A DNA stretch of 64,000 bases from 13-2-20CM-68-14 sp051955535. Lineage in GTDB: Bacteria; Actinomycetota; Thermoleophilia; Gaiellales; Gaiellaceae. Each line of letters opens with the position of its first letter. The stretch's first letter is position 1. Location: contig JBQCGP010000051.1 of the NCBI GenBank assembly GCA_051955535.1, forward strand, positions 66,662 through 130,661. The letters are read 5' to 3'. Below are positions 51,320 through 59,212 of the stretch, in pieces. A program made the translations under genes and the position numbers. The notes under the pieces were generated by a model. That model had not been told where the DNA came from. It was given only the letters and a program-made list of their open reading frames with translations, and did no database searches.

Positions 51320-52837
51320 ATGCCCACGGAGGCTGTCGACCGCCGCCGCTGGACGCTCGTCGCCGTCTGCGTAACGACGTTCATGCTCCTGCTCGACATC
51401 ACGGTCGTGGTCGTCGCGCTGCCGCGGATTCAGTCGAACCTGACCGCGGGGCTGACCGGGCTCCAGTGGGTCGTCGACGCCTACGCCCTGGCGCTCGCCG
51501 CGCTGATCCTCACGGCCGGGGCGCTTGCCGATCGATACGGACGCCGGCTGATGTTCATCTTCGGCGTGATCGTCTTCACCGGCGCCTCGGCGGTCTGCGG
51601 CGCGGCTTGGAGCATCGCCGCGCTCGACATCGCACGCGGCGTCCAGGGAATCGGAGGCGCCGCGCTCTTCGCGACCGCGCTCGCGCTGATCGGCTACGAG
51701 TACCGCGGCCGCGAACTCTTTGGGGCGATTGCAGTCTGGGGCGCCACGATCGGCGCCGCCGTCGCGAGCGGGCCGCTCGTCGGAGGGCTGCTGACCGACG
51801 GCCTCGGCTGGCGGTGGGTCTTCTACGTCAACATCCCCGTTGGCGCGTTCGCGCTCTTCGTGGCCTTCCGCTACATGGCCGAGTCGCGCGACGAGGGCGC
51901 CGTCCGCACGGATTTCGCCGGCCTGGTGACTTTTTCGGCTGCGCTCTTCCTGATCGTGTTCGGACTGCTGCGCGGCAACAGCGAGGGCTGGTCGAGCACG
52001 CTGATCGTCTCGACGCTCGCGGTAGGGGTCGCGATGCTGGGCCTCTTCGTGCTCGTCGAGCTGCGCCAGAGACGGCCGATGCTCGACATGTCGCTCTTCC
52101 GGCGGCCGGCGTTCGTCGGTGTCTCGCTGTCGACGTTCGCGCTCGGCGCCGGGATGTTCGCGATGTTTCCGTACCTCTCGCTTTATCTCCAGGACGTGCT
52201 CGGCTTTTCGCCGCTGGGGGCAGGCCTCCGGCTGCTGCCGCTGACCGTGTTCGTCTTCGTCGTCCCGATCGCGACGCGCAATATCGCGCAGCGAACCGCT
52301 GCATGGATCCTGGCCGGGGTCGGATTGCTGCTCGTCTCGGGGTCGCTGCTCCTGATGCACGGCGTCTCCGCGGACGCGAAATGGACGACGCTGCTCGCCG
52401 GCTTCGTCGTCAGCGGGATCGGTATCGGGCTTGCGAACCCGACGCTGGCTGCCTCGGCGCTCCGAGTCGTCGACCCGGCCCGGTCGGGGATGGCGTCAGG
52501 GTTCAACAACACCTGCCGGCTCGCCGGTGTCTCGATCGGCGTCGCCGGCCTCGGCGCCGTTCTCGAGCACCGAGTGGGAACCTCGCTCGACTCGAGCGGC
52601 CACGGCGCGCTCGCGCAGGCGGTCAGCTCGTCCGGCGAGCGCGTTGCGCACGGCCAACCAGTGCTTGCCCACATCGCAGGAGTGGCGTTTTCCAATGGCC
52701 TCAACGCGGCGCTGCTGACCGGCTTCATCACGGTCTTCGTCGGCGCGGTGAGCGCGATCGTGTTGATACGTGGGAGGCCCGCGGAGGCGCCCACCCCCGA
52801 GCAAGCGGCGGTATCCTCGACGGGCGGGGGCGCGTAG
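51320..52837 (+). CDS. MFS transporter, DHA2 (EmrB/QacA-type) drug:proton antiporter
   Basis: A 505-residue permease with fourteen TM segments, the DHA2 hallmark. Motifs: FMLLLDITVVVVALPRI (motif D1, LDxTVVNVALP-like), ALADRYGRRLMF (motif A) and GAAVASGPLVGGLLTDGLGWRWVFYVNIPVG (motif C and WRWIF; spans about 150-180). The last nine codons and the stop codon (in GCGTAGCTC) come from a duplicated copy of the tRNA-Val 5' region, so the native C-terminus was altered by the repeat at 52809. Exports toxic compounds; substrate unknown. Confidence 0.9.
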   Translation: MPTEAVDRRRWTLVAVCVTTFMLLLDITVVVVALPRIQSNLTAGLTGLQWVVDAYALALAALILTAGALADRYGRRLMFIFGVIVFTGASAVCGAAWSIAALDIARGVQGIGGAALFATALALIGYEYRGRELFGAIAVWGATIGAAVASGPLVGGLLTDGLGWRWVFYVNIPVGAFALFVAFRYMAESRDEGAVRTDFAGLVTFSAALFLIVFGLLRGNSEGWSSTLIVSTLAVGVAMLGLFVLVELRQRRPMLDMSLFRRPAFVGVSLSTFALGAGMFAMFPYLSLYLQDVLGFSPLGAGLRLLPLTVFVFVVPIATRNIAQRTAAWILAGVGLLLVSGSLLLMHGVSADAKWTTLLAGFVVSGIGIGLANPTLAASALRVVDPARSGMASGFNNTCRLAGVSIGVAGLGAVLEHRVGTSLDSSGHGALAQAVSSSGERVAHGQPVLAHIAGVAFSNGLNAALLTGFITVFVGAVSAIVLIRGRPAEAPTPEQAAVSSTGGGA

Positions 52838-52984
52838 CTCTCGCCGCGCGAAGTCCGGCTCGGCTGGCGCCGAGCCATGACGACTTCGCGCAGGACTTGA
52901 TCCAGGATCCGAGGCTGGTGAGCCGACGCCGGCCAAGCCGGCATCGGCGACGGTATCCTCGCCTGGCCGGGGCGCGTAGCTCAG
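52809..52984 (+). repeat. Duplicated tRNA-Val 5' region around hairpin insert (142-bp period)
   Basis: 52809-52840 and 52951-52982 match at about 29 of 32 positions, including the tRNA-Val 5' end GGGGCGCGTAGCTC, and are 142 bp apart. The 110-nt insert has a nested hairpin (GCGCGAAGTC ... GACTTCGCGC enclosing GGCTCGGC-TGGC-GCCGAGCC) and a second hairpin (GCCGACGCCGGC-CAA-GCCGGCATCGGC, one mismatch). Same logic as the 111-bp elements (partial left copy, hairpins, intact right copy), but the hairpin sequences differ, so it is a second type or a diverged relative. Confidence 0.7.
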
Positions 52985-53041
52985 CGGGAGAGCGCCCGCT
53001 TCACACGCGGGAGGTCGCTGGTTCGATCCCAGCCGCGCCCA
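52970..53041 (+). tRNA. tRNA-Val (CAC)
   Basis: Complete cloverleaf: acceptor GGGCGCG with CGCGCCC and discriminator A, D-arm TAGCTCAGCGGGAGAG, anticodon stem CCCGC/GCGGG with loop TTCACAC (anticodon CAC, reads GTG), and T-arm CTGGTTCGATCCCAG. No encoded CCA. A partial copy of its first 13 nt lies 142 bp upstream. Confidence 0.95.
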
Positions 53042-53249
53042 TTGGCTTGACCAGGCCGTTTGCACCTCACTTAGCGCCTCGGGTCACTCGCCAAAACGCC
53101 AAATAGACGCCAAAACGATCAAAGCGAAACGCTGCAAACCGCGAGGTCGTGACTCGTGGCATGACTCACTCCGACCGTTCGCGCTCTTGTCTCGCCATGG
53201 GCGTCGGCGTAGTGTCGGCGGCGGTTAAGCGAAGCTGACAGGAGGCGAC

Positions 53250-53705
53250 ATGCGACGTTCTCTCCTTCTCACGCTCCTTGCGCTCGGCGTTCTCGCTGCA
53301 GTTGCACTTCCAGCTGGTGCGGCCCCGCCTGACGCGTTCTACGCCCAGTTCCAGGACAACGAGTGCGCTAGCCATGCGGAATGCGGGACTGGTCTTGTCG
53401 AAGGGTACGGCCACGTGACCACGACCTTGGACAGAACCGGGGCTGACTTCGATCCCGCCACCGGCTGCTTGATCAACGTCACCGCAGTACGAGATGTGCA
53501 GCTCGTGGACGACCCGTCCAGCACCCTGACGCTCGCTGTGTTCGACGGCGTGATCTGCGGCAACCGGGGGTCGGCGTCGTTCACGATCTCGGGCGCAACA
53601 GGCGCATTTGCAGGACTAGCCGTCTTGCCTGGCACGGTCAGAATCACTCTCATCAACGGCATCCCGGCCGACTCCGCGCAGTATCGGGCAACACTCGCGC
53701 CCTAG
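53250..53705 (+). CDS. Secreted protein of unknown function
   Basis: A 151-residue exported protein with a clear signal peptide (MRRSLLLTLLALGVLAAVAL, cleavage near AGAAPP) and an excellent ribosome site (GGAGG, 6 nt before ATG 53250). The mature part has four cysteines (ECASHAECGT; GCLIN; VICGNR) and beta-rich, Gly/Ala/Thr-rich sequence ending LINGIPADSAQYRATLAP. It looks like a small extracellular beta-sandwich. I do not recognise a family. It is the last clear gene before about 1.3 kb of gene-poor DNA. Confidence 0.7.
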   Translation: MRRSLLLTLLALGVLAAVALPAGAAPPDAFYAQFQDNECASHAECGTGLVEGYGHVTTTLDRTGADFDPATGCLINVTAVRDVQLVDDPSSTLTLAVFDGVICGNRGSASFTISGATGAFAGLAVLPGTVRITLINGIPADSAQYRATLAP

Positions 53706-55043
53706 GTCGCCTGAGCGAGGCGTTACAGCCCCTAGTAGGGATGGGTTCGGGCGGTCGGCGCTGAATAGAAACGCCATCCGGTTCGCCTCTCCGGGGCCGG
53801 ACGGCTATCTAGGCAATAGAGTCGGCGTCAAGGGTTCGAATCGCCGCTCCCGCGCTACCTGGGGCGCGGCCAAGGCGCTGACGCGATTCCCCTCTCCCTA
53901 CGTATCACGCCTGCCGGTGCGGCGCTCATGACGCACCCGCCCTGGCCGCATCGAGTAGATACCCGTCGTTCCGCGTAGATAACGAGAAGATCGAAGCTGT
54001 TGCGACGAAAGTTTCCGCAACTTGCGGGCTAGGCCCTTTTCGGCGCGGCCGAACGGCGTTAGGGTCTCGCGTCCCTCTCCCCCGGGGCACCTCGAGCGAG
54101 CCGACAGAGGCATTACCCCAAGCGGGCGCGCGCATCAGCGTCGAGGCTCCCTGCCGGCTCGCTTCGAGGTCTCAACTCGCGCTGCCGCAGCTTGGCCCAC
54201 GCGACTAGCCCCGGCAGGCTATTCGCGCGCGGCCCGCTACTCTTCCTAAGACGTCCGACAAGGCGGAAACTCGCTGGGGCAAATGGAGCCGGAGCACCCT
54301 CACCCTCTCCAGGGGGCGCTCGTTTTCGCCACAGCAAAATGGGCGCCGTGCTCCGGCTCCACTAAAACTCCGAGTCTCGGCCCGTTTCGTTTTTCTGTGC
54401 GCCCGCGATATTCTCGTTTGGCGGCGCCGAGTGGAGGCATTTCAAGGAGAGGGATGCTCGGCTGTGGTCGCTCGGCTCCGCCTAACAGAGGACCAGGCAG
54501 GGAACGACTCCCTCTGGGATCGGCCAAGTCCCGGCTCACTATTCGCAGCCCTCACCATTAGGCTCTGAGGACGGGGCCCGGCGCGTGCCCGGAGTTCGCC
54601 GCAGCGCTCTGGGTCTATGTGCGCCCGGCCCCGCTTTGTCGTGGCCTCCGCCGCATCGAAGCCACGAACAGGAACTCTTATTGCGTCGGAAGCCGCTGTC
54701 TATGGGCCGTTCGGCCTATTTGCCGCGCCGCGCTTCTGCTTCGCGGTGTTGCCACTTAAGGCGACGGCTTCGCCCGGAGCAAGATCGGGACGAACAATCC
54801 GCCGCCTCTGACCGGCAAGTTCGGCTCGGGCATGGGGAGGCACCCGCCGGTCGTTAGATCATCGGGCGCAAGGTTAAGGAGCGGGCGGTCCGAGCGGATC
54901 GCCCGCTTCACTTTGCCGACGTCGCGACCCGGTGCTCCGATTACCCCGCTGCAGGGTCGAGTCGGACAAGTTCTCGTTTCTCGGTTTTTGACAAGGCGGC
55001 GGATCTCGTAACCTGGGGCCCTCAGCCTGGAGCATTAGGAAAC
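53706..55043. other. Gene-poor stretch, about 1.3 kb
   Basis: No frame here shows family motifs, a ribosome site and the high third-position GC of the neighbours together. Contents that can be named are a 78-bp inverted-repeat structure (54284-54361), and a T-arm-like GGGTTCGAAT at about 53831. Base composition is slightly more mixed, with AT-richer patches near 53.95-54.0, 54.32-54.42 and 54.97 kb. Remnant or regulatory DNA is likely. Confidence 0.4.
54284..54361. repeat. 78-bp long imperfect hairpin
   Basis: TGGAGCCGGAGCAC (54284-54297) is perfectly inverted at 54348-54361 (GTGCTCCGGCTCCA). Inside, GGCGC/GCGCC and TTTT/AAAA also pair around a central AGCAAAA segment, so the whole 78 nt can fold as one long stem with small loops. 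It lies in gene-poor DNA. It could be a small mobile element, a terminator or an RNA. Confidence 0.6.
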
Positions 55044-55352
55044 CTGACGGATACATCGCGCCACTCAGTCCTCGATGAGGAGAAACTCGAGACGCTCCGC
55101 CGTTGGGGTGAGGGCCTGACGCGCGACCGGCGCGAAGAGGTCGCTGCGGCCGGCCGCGCCATCCTGATGCTCGTCGAAGAGATCGAGCGGCTCCACGTGG
55201 ACCTCTGGAACGCGAGACAGCTTTTTCCACAGGCGCAGGCATCGAACACCGACGAGCAAGCCGGGCGCGCTGAGCCCACTTCGGCTGCGCACGCGCTCTT
55301 CGAGCGATTGCAGCAAGGCGCACGCCAGACCGAGGACTCTCGCAGTGACTAA
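55044..55352 (+). CDS. Helical orphan protein, start codon unclear
   Basis: The frame to TAA 55350 reads as a real amphipathic helical protein: LDEEKLETLRRWGEGL, EEVAAAGRAILMLVEEIERL and HVDLWNARQLFPQA, with the strong third-position GC of true genes, then a polar tail. The first ATG (55167) falls in the middle of the conserved helix. Upstream the frame stays open to about 54857 without ATG or GTG. A CTG at 55044 would give 102 residues; alternatively the 5' end has decayed. Function unknown; a coiled-coil or DNA-associated role is possible. Confidence 0.42.
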   Translation: MTDTSRHSVLDEEKLETLRRWGEGLTRDRREEVAAAGRAILMLVEEIERLHVDLWNARQLFPQAQASNTDEQAGRAEPTSAAHALFERLQQGARQTEDSRSD

Positions 55353-55476
55353 CAGCTGTGGAATGGCGACAGCCGCTGCGCCGACCTCTTCCCGGTTGGC
55401 GTTTGCGGCTTAACGTGGGCGCAACTCGCGCTTAACGGCCCCTCAAGACCGCGAGCGTAGGCTCAGCTCGCTTGAC

Positions 55477-55509
55477 CGAACGGCCCGGATGCCTGCCCCG
55501 GGCCGTTCG
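55477..55509. terminator. Hairpin, probable bidirectional terminator
   Basis: CGAACGGCCCGG pairs perfectly with CCGGGCCGTTCG around a 9-nt loop. It lies between the helical orphan (plus) and a truncated minus-strand gene end. Confidence 0.6.
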
Positions 55510-55530
55510 GCCTTGCGGCCTTCGACGGGC

Positions 55531-55659
55531 TCAGCGAACGACGATGCGGTCGATTTCGTAACCAGGGCGCAAGAAGCGCACCGTGTGCGTGTCGATCTGG
55601 CCGTTGCCGATGCTTCCGTAGTTCACCGAGGCGACGTCGAGCACGCCCTTCGAGAACGC
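55531..55659 (-). pseudogene. C-terminal gene fragment
   Basis: Forty-two sense codons ending in TGA (AFSKGVLDVASVNYGSIGNG, then QIDTHTVRFLRPGYEIDRIV) look like a genuine protein C-terminus with normal codon use, but an in-frame TAA stands directly before them and no start exists. The parent family is not recognised. The stop region overlaps a short CCTTCGACGGGCTCAGCG motif that is typical of dispersed palindromic repeats, which may mark the breakpoint. Confidence 0.5.
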
Positions 55660-55753
55660 TTACCTCCCACTCACGAAGCTCACCTGAGGCTCACAACTCG
55701 TCCGAGTCGTAAACGAGTAAGCTCGTCGAGGCGGTCCAAGGAGGGAGGACTCG

Positions 55754-56119
55754 ATGATCGACCACGTCACCGCAAACGTGAGCGATTTCTCGGCGGCGAA
55801 GGATTTCTACACGCAGGCGCTCGCGCCGCTCGGTTACTCGTTGCAGATGGAGTTCGGGGAATCGGCCGGGTACGGGACCGGCGAAGGGATCCCCGACTTC
55901 TGGATCGGCTCGAGCGCCGAGCGCGGCGCCACGCACGTTGCGTTCAACGCGCCCGACCGGGCCACGGTCGACAGCTTCTACGAGGCGGCGATGGCGGCCG
56001 GCGGCAAGGACAACGGGCCACCAGGGCTGCGCAGCGACTACCACGAGGCGTACTACGCGGCGTACGTCCACGACGCCGCCGGGAACAACATCGAGGCGGT
56101 CACCCACCGCCCCGAATAA
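55754..56119 (+). CDS. VOC-family (glyoxalase/dioxygenase) protein
   Basis: A 121-residue vicinal-oxygen-chelate protein: MIDHVTANVSDFSAAKDFYTQAL start (first strand with the metal histidine of IDHV), PDFWIGSS, THVAFNAPDRATVDSFYEAAMAAGG (second His) and AYVHDAAGNNIEAVTH (metal Glu). Members act as glyoxalases, ring-cleaving dioxygenases or antibiotic-binding proteins. AGGAGGGAGG precedes the ATG. Substrate unknown. Confidence 0.88.
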   Translation: MIDHVTANVSDFSAAKDFYTQALAPLGYSLQMEFGESAGYGTGEGIPDFWIGSSAERGATHVAFNAPDRATVDSFYEAAMAAGGKDNGPPGLRSDYHEAYYAAYVHDAAGNNIEAVTHRPE

Positions 56120-56197
56120 CGCGCGGTCACAACTCGGCCTACGGGCTCACGCTCCAGTTCCGCTCACGAATCGCGCGCGCGAGCCGATAAGAGAGTC

Positions 56198-57643
56198 GTG
56201 AACGCGGCTGAGCTTCCCGCACCCCAGATCGGCCGGATCCTGGTCGCCGCCGGGCTCCTCACCGAGGAACAGCTTGCGCAGGCCCTCGAGGAGCAGGAGC
56301 GGACCGGCAAGCGCCTCGGGGAGATCGTCGTCCAGCGCGGCTTCATGTCCGGGCCCGCGCTTGCGAATGCGCTCGCCGAGCAGCACGGCGGCGTGCTGAA
56401 GACGGAGTACGGGTTCGCCAGCGGCCTCGGCGGTGTCGCCGTCCGCCGGGCAGCGGCTGAGACCGGTGCCTCGATCTCGCCTCTGCGCGCGCCCGAGCCA
56501 ACGCCGCTTCCCCAGCTCCGCACCGTCGACCCGCCGGCGGCGCCTGCGCCCGAGCCCGAGCCGACTGAGGAAGTTCGGGAGGAGTCGAGCGAGCCCTCCA
56601 TCGCCTCGGAGGCGCCGGTCGAGTCTCTCGAGCCGACGCCCGTCCAGCCTTTGCTCCGCCCGGCGGAGCCCCTCGCGCCTATTTCAGACCTCGAGCCTGA
56701 GCCGGAGCCGGAAGCTCACAGTCCCGAGGAACCGGAGGTGCCGGCGGCGGTGCAGCACGTTCCGGCCGAGCCCGTTCCTCCGCCTCCGCTCGTGGAGCCT
56801 CTCACGCCCTCGCCGTGGCACGAGCCGGAGCTCGAGCCCGTTCAGCCGTTGCTCCGGCCGGCGGAGCCCTCCCCAGCTCCCCCGGCGCCCGAGCCCGAAC
56901 CCCAACCCGAGGCTGAGCTGCCTGTCGCTGCGGCGCCGATAGTGGAGGCGCCGGATCCCGAGCCCGCTCTCGCCCTCGAGCCGAACATGCTGCCCGAGCT
57001 GGAGCCCGACCCCGAACCCGAGCCCGAGCCCGAGCTGCCCGCAGACGTGAATCCGATCGACGAGGTGCCGCCTCTCGAGGATTCCGAGGGCGCACTCGCG
57101 CCGGAGCCGTCCTTTCCTCCCGAGCCTCAACCCGCGACAACGACCCTCGTGCCCGTTCCGTTCGTGGCGCCCGGTCCTGTCGAGGAAGCACCCGCACCAG
57201 AGCCCGAGCCGGAACCGGAGCCTGAGCGCGAGCCTGACCGCGCGCCCGAACCCGAACCGGAACCGGAACTCTCGCCGGCCGCGACGATGGCCGACGACCG
57301 CGATGCGCTGATCGATTCTCTCCGCGCCCGGCTCGACGCCCAGGAAGACGAGATCGCGGTCCTGCGCGAACAACTCGAGCAGGAGCGCGAGAGAAAGGAC
57401 GTTCAGGTGCACGTCTGGCCGGAGGAGCAGCCTTCTCCGGAACCCTCCGAGCCGGCTCAGCCTGAGAGCTATCTCCTCTGCGTGCCCACGCCGGCCGGCT
57501 ACGTGCTGCTCGACCGAGTCGGCGCGCTGCCGAAGATCGGAGAAGCCGTCGAGGTCGGCGAGGAAGACGGAAATTTCACCGTCGCGAAGGTCGTCCGACT
57601 GCCGCGAAACGGGCGGCCCTGCGCATACCTTCAGCGGGCGTAG
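56198..57643 (+). CDS. MshEN-type domain protein with very long Pro/Glu-rich linker
   Basis: A 481-residue mosaic. Residues 1-70 are an MshEN/GspE_N-like domain (IGRILVAAGLLTEEQLAQAL and RLGEIVVQRGFMSGPALANAL, the two L/RLG-x2-[LV]-x3-G units that bind c-di-GMP). Residues about 85-370 are an extremely biased Pro/Glu/Ala linker with PEPEPEPE-type repeats. A coiled coil follows (RARLDAQEDEIAVLREQLEQ), then a compact C-terminal domain (YLLCVPTPAGYVLLDRVGALP) of about 60 residues. GTG 56198. The layout suggests a c-di-GMP-responsive scaffold (inference). Confidence 0.78.
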   Translation: MNAAELPAPQIGRILVAAGLLTEEQLAQALEEQERTGKRLGEIVVQRGFMSGPALANALAEQHGGVLKTEYGFASGLGGVAVRRAAAETGASISPLRAPEPTPLPQLRTVDPPAAPAPEPEPTEEVREESSEPSIASEAPVESLEPTPVQPLLRPAEPLAPISDLEPEPEPEAHSPEEPEVPAAVQHVPAEPVPPPPLVEPLTPSPWHEPELEPVQPLLRPAEPSPAPPAPEPEPQPEAELPVAAAPIVEAPDPEPALALEPNMLPELEPDPEPEPEPELPADVNPIDEVPPLEDSEGALAPEPSFPPEPQPATTTLVPVPFVAPGPVEEAPAPEPEPEPEPEREPDRAPEPEPEPELSPAATMADDRDALIDSLRARLDAQEDEIAVLREQLEQERERKDVQVHVWPEEQPSPEPSEPAQPESYLLCVPTPAGYVLLDRVGALPKIGEAVEVGEEDGNFTVAKVVRLPRNGRPCAYLQRA

Positions 57644-57699
57644 CCCGCGGTCATCACTCCACGGTTTCCTGATCCCCGGTAGGGGTAGGGTGCGCCCGA

Positions 57700-58218
57700 G
57701 TGATGGGTCGAACTCTTGTCCTCGCAGCAGCTGCGCTCACGTCCCTGGGCGGAGCCACACGTCTCGTCGACACGGCGCCGGCCAAGCCCCACGCGGTACA
57801 ACACTCGGCGCCCGTCGCCCGGGCCTGCGGCGTCCGGACCATGTACGGCGCTGCGTTCCGCCAGGCGGCCCACAAGACGGGTTTCCCGGTTTCGCTCCTC
57901 GTCGCGGTCGCGTGGGAGGAGTCACGGATGAATCCCAACGCCCGCTCGGACGCAGGCGCGCGTGGACTGCTCCAGCTGATGCCTCGGACGGCGCGCTCAC
58001 TCGGTTCGAGCGGCGACAACCCGCGCGCGAGCATCAGCGCAGGCGCTCGCTACCTGAACGAGATGCTGGGCCGTTTCGGCGGAAACCTCGAGCTCGCGCT
58101 CGCCGCCTACAACGCTGGGCCGACCGCCGTGGAGAGGGCCGGACGCGCTCCGACGCTCGTGACTTTGCGCTACGTGAAGAACGTCGAGGCGCGAGCGGTC
58201 GAGCTCGCTTCTTGCTGA
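57700..58218 (+). CDS. Lytic transglycosylase (SLT domain), secreted
   Basis: A 172-residue exported SLT enzyme that cleaves peptidoglycan glycan strands. After a signal peptide (about 1-24) the domain has the catalytic glutamate in VAVAWEESRMNPNARS, the conserved GARGLLQLMPRTARSLG and the AAYNAGPTAVERAG motif; all are standard. GTG 57700 (or ATG 57703) is 8 nt after TAGGGT, a leaderless-type start. Confidence 0.9.
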   Translation: MMGRTLVLAAAALTSLGGATRLVDTAPAKPHAVQHSAPVARACGVRTMYGAAFRQAAHKTGFPVSLLVAVAWEESRMNPNARSDAGARGLLQLMPRTARSLGSSGDNPRASISAGARYLNEMLGRFGGNLELALAAYNAGPTAVERAGRAPTLVTLRYVKNVEARAVELASC

Positions 58219-58239
58219 CCTAGCCTGACCCGGGCGAGA

Positions 58240-58395
58240 CTACGCCGCGAGGCGAACCGAAAGCTTCGCCGTCGGGAAGTTTCGGATCTTCCGCTTCAGC
58301 TGTTCCGCAGACATCATTGCCGCCTTTCGTTGCCGCATTGCACGAAAACGCCAGAACAAACGTCGGAACAAGGCCGCGGCGACGCCATCCCTCAT
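58240..58395 (-). CDS. Possible small basic protein, 51 aa
   Basis: A 51-residue, strongly basic frame (RRLFWRFRAMRQRKAAM, ending KRKIRNFPTAKLSVRLAA) fills the gap between the convergent transglycosylase end and the divergent cupredoxin start. No recognisable family and no strong ribosome site; it may be chance. Confidence 0.3.
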   Translation of the reverse strand: MRDGVAAALFRRLFWRFRAMRQRKAAMMSAEQLKRKIRNFPTAKLSVRLAA

Positions 58396-58415
58396 TGCGG
58401 TAGTTTCCGCGCCGC

Positions 58416-59045
58416 GTGCTACTCGCCGCCCTCTCCACCGGACACAAGATCGGACTCGGGCTCGTTGGGGCGGCGTTCGTCGGCTTCGCGCTCGTCTCGG
58501 CGTTCCTGATCCCGTCGTTCCGGCCCGATTTTCCAGGCCGGCGCGGTCTGCCCGCATTCCTGACGGTGAGCGTCGCGCTCTTCGTCGGAATGATGTTCGC
58601 CGTGTTCTTCTTCGGCCGCGAGCCGAGCGAGGGGCATGCCGCGCAGGCCGCCAACACGACCCAGCCGTCGCCGCCCCCGCCGCCTCCGCCTGCGACGACA
58701 GCTCCGACGACGACCCAGAGCACTACCACCACTCCGTCGACCACGAACAAAAGCACGACCGCCGCGCCGAAGAGCGTCTCCGTCTCGGAGACCGAGTGGA
58801 AGATCGCGCTGCCGAGCACGAGCCTCACGGCGGGGAAGTACACGTTCGACGTGAAGAACGACGGGCACATTCCGCACGACCTGACGATCAATGGCCCGGG
58901 TGTCAGCAACGGGAAGACGCCGCTGATCAACCCCGGCAAGAGCGCCAAGCTGGCCGTCGAGTTGAAGAGCGGCAGCTACGACTTCTATTGCTCGGTACCG
59001 GGCCACAAAGCGGCCGGCATGGACGTCAAAGTCACGGTTTCATAG
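58416..59045 (+). CDS. Membrane-anchored cupredoxin
   Basis: A 209-residue protein with two TM segments at the N-terminus (about 10-32 and 46-66), a Pro/Thr/Ser-rich linker (about 80-115) and a cupredoxin domain. The type 1 copper ligands are seen: His in GHIPHDLTI, then Cys, His and Met in FYCSVPGHKAAGMDVKV (C-x4-H-x4-M). It would carry electrons outside the membrane. GTG 58416 follows TAGTTT by 9 nt. No oxidase genes are adjacent, so the partner is unknown. Confidence 0.88.
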   Translation: MLLAALSTGHKIGLGLVGAAFVGFALVSAFLIPSFRPDFPGRRGLPAFLTVSVALFVGMMFAVFFFGREPSEGHAAQAANTTQPSPPPPPPPATTAPTTTQSTTTTPSTTNKSTTAAPKSVSVSETEWKIALPSTSLTAGKYTFDVKNDGHIPHDLTINGPGVSNGKTPLINPGKSAKLAVELKSGSYDFYCSVPGHKAAGMDVKVTVS

Positions 59046-59057
59046 GACGCTACCCTC

Positions 59058-59212
59058 GGCCGCGGTACCCTGCTGCCGCGCGGAGAGGTGTCCGAGCGGT
59101 CCGAGGCGCCGCTCTTGGCGGCGCCGTCTAAGGCCGTGCGGGCTTGGCCCGTGCGGCCGTCTAATCCCGGCCGCGGTACCCTGCTGCGGCGCGGAGAGGT
59201 GTCCGAGCGGTC
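59058..59212 (+). repeat. Two-hairpin repeat, copy 5, with 44-nt duplicated tRNA-Ser 5' region
   Basis: 59058-59101 and 59169-59212 match at 43 of 44 positions and start 111 bp apart. The right copy is the promoter-proximal flank and first 20 nt of tRNA-Ser; the left copy is a tRNA 5' fragment with no 3' part. Between them: GAG (59103), hairpin 1 GGCGCCGC-TCTTG-GCGGCGCC, GTCTAA, hairpin 2 GGCCGTGCGGGC-TTG-GCCCGTGCGGCC (12 pairs, two G-T), GTCTAAT. This copy shows that the element copies non-coding gene ends too. Confidence 0.85.

Noticed and set aside
53826..53850. tRNA fragment at GGGTTCGAATCGCC
   Set aside because: T-stem does not pair; only the loop sequence matches, which occurs by chance.
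54284..54361. Integron attC site
   Set aside because: No GTTRRRY/RYYYAAC core pair at the ends and no integrase or cassette ORFs.
54585..54857. 90-codon plus-strand frame in the gene-poor stretch
   Set aside because: Arg/Ser/Pro-rich composition typical of a spurious high-GC frame, no ribosome site and no motif.
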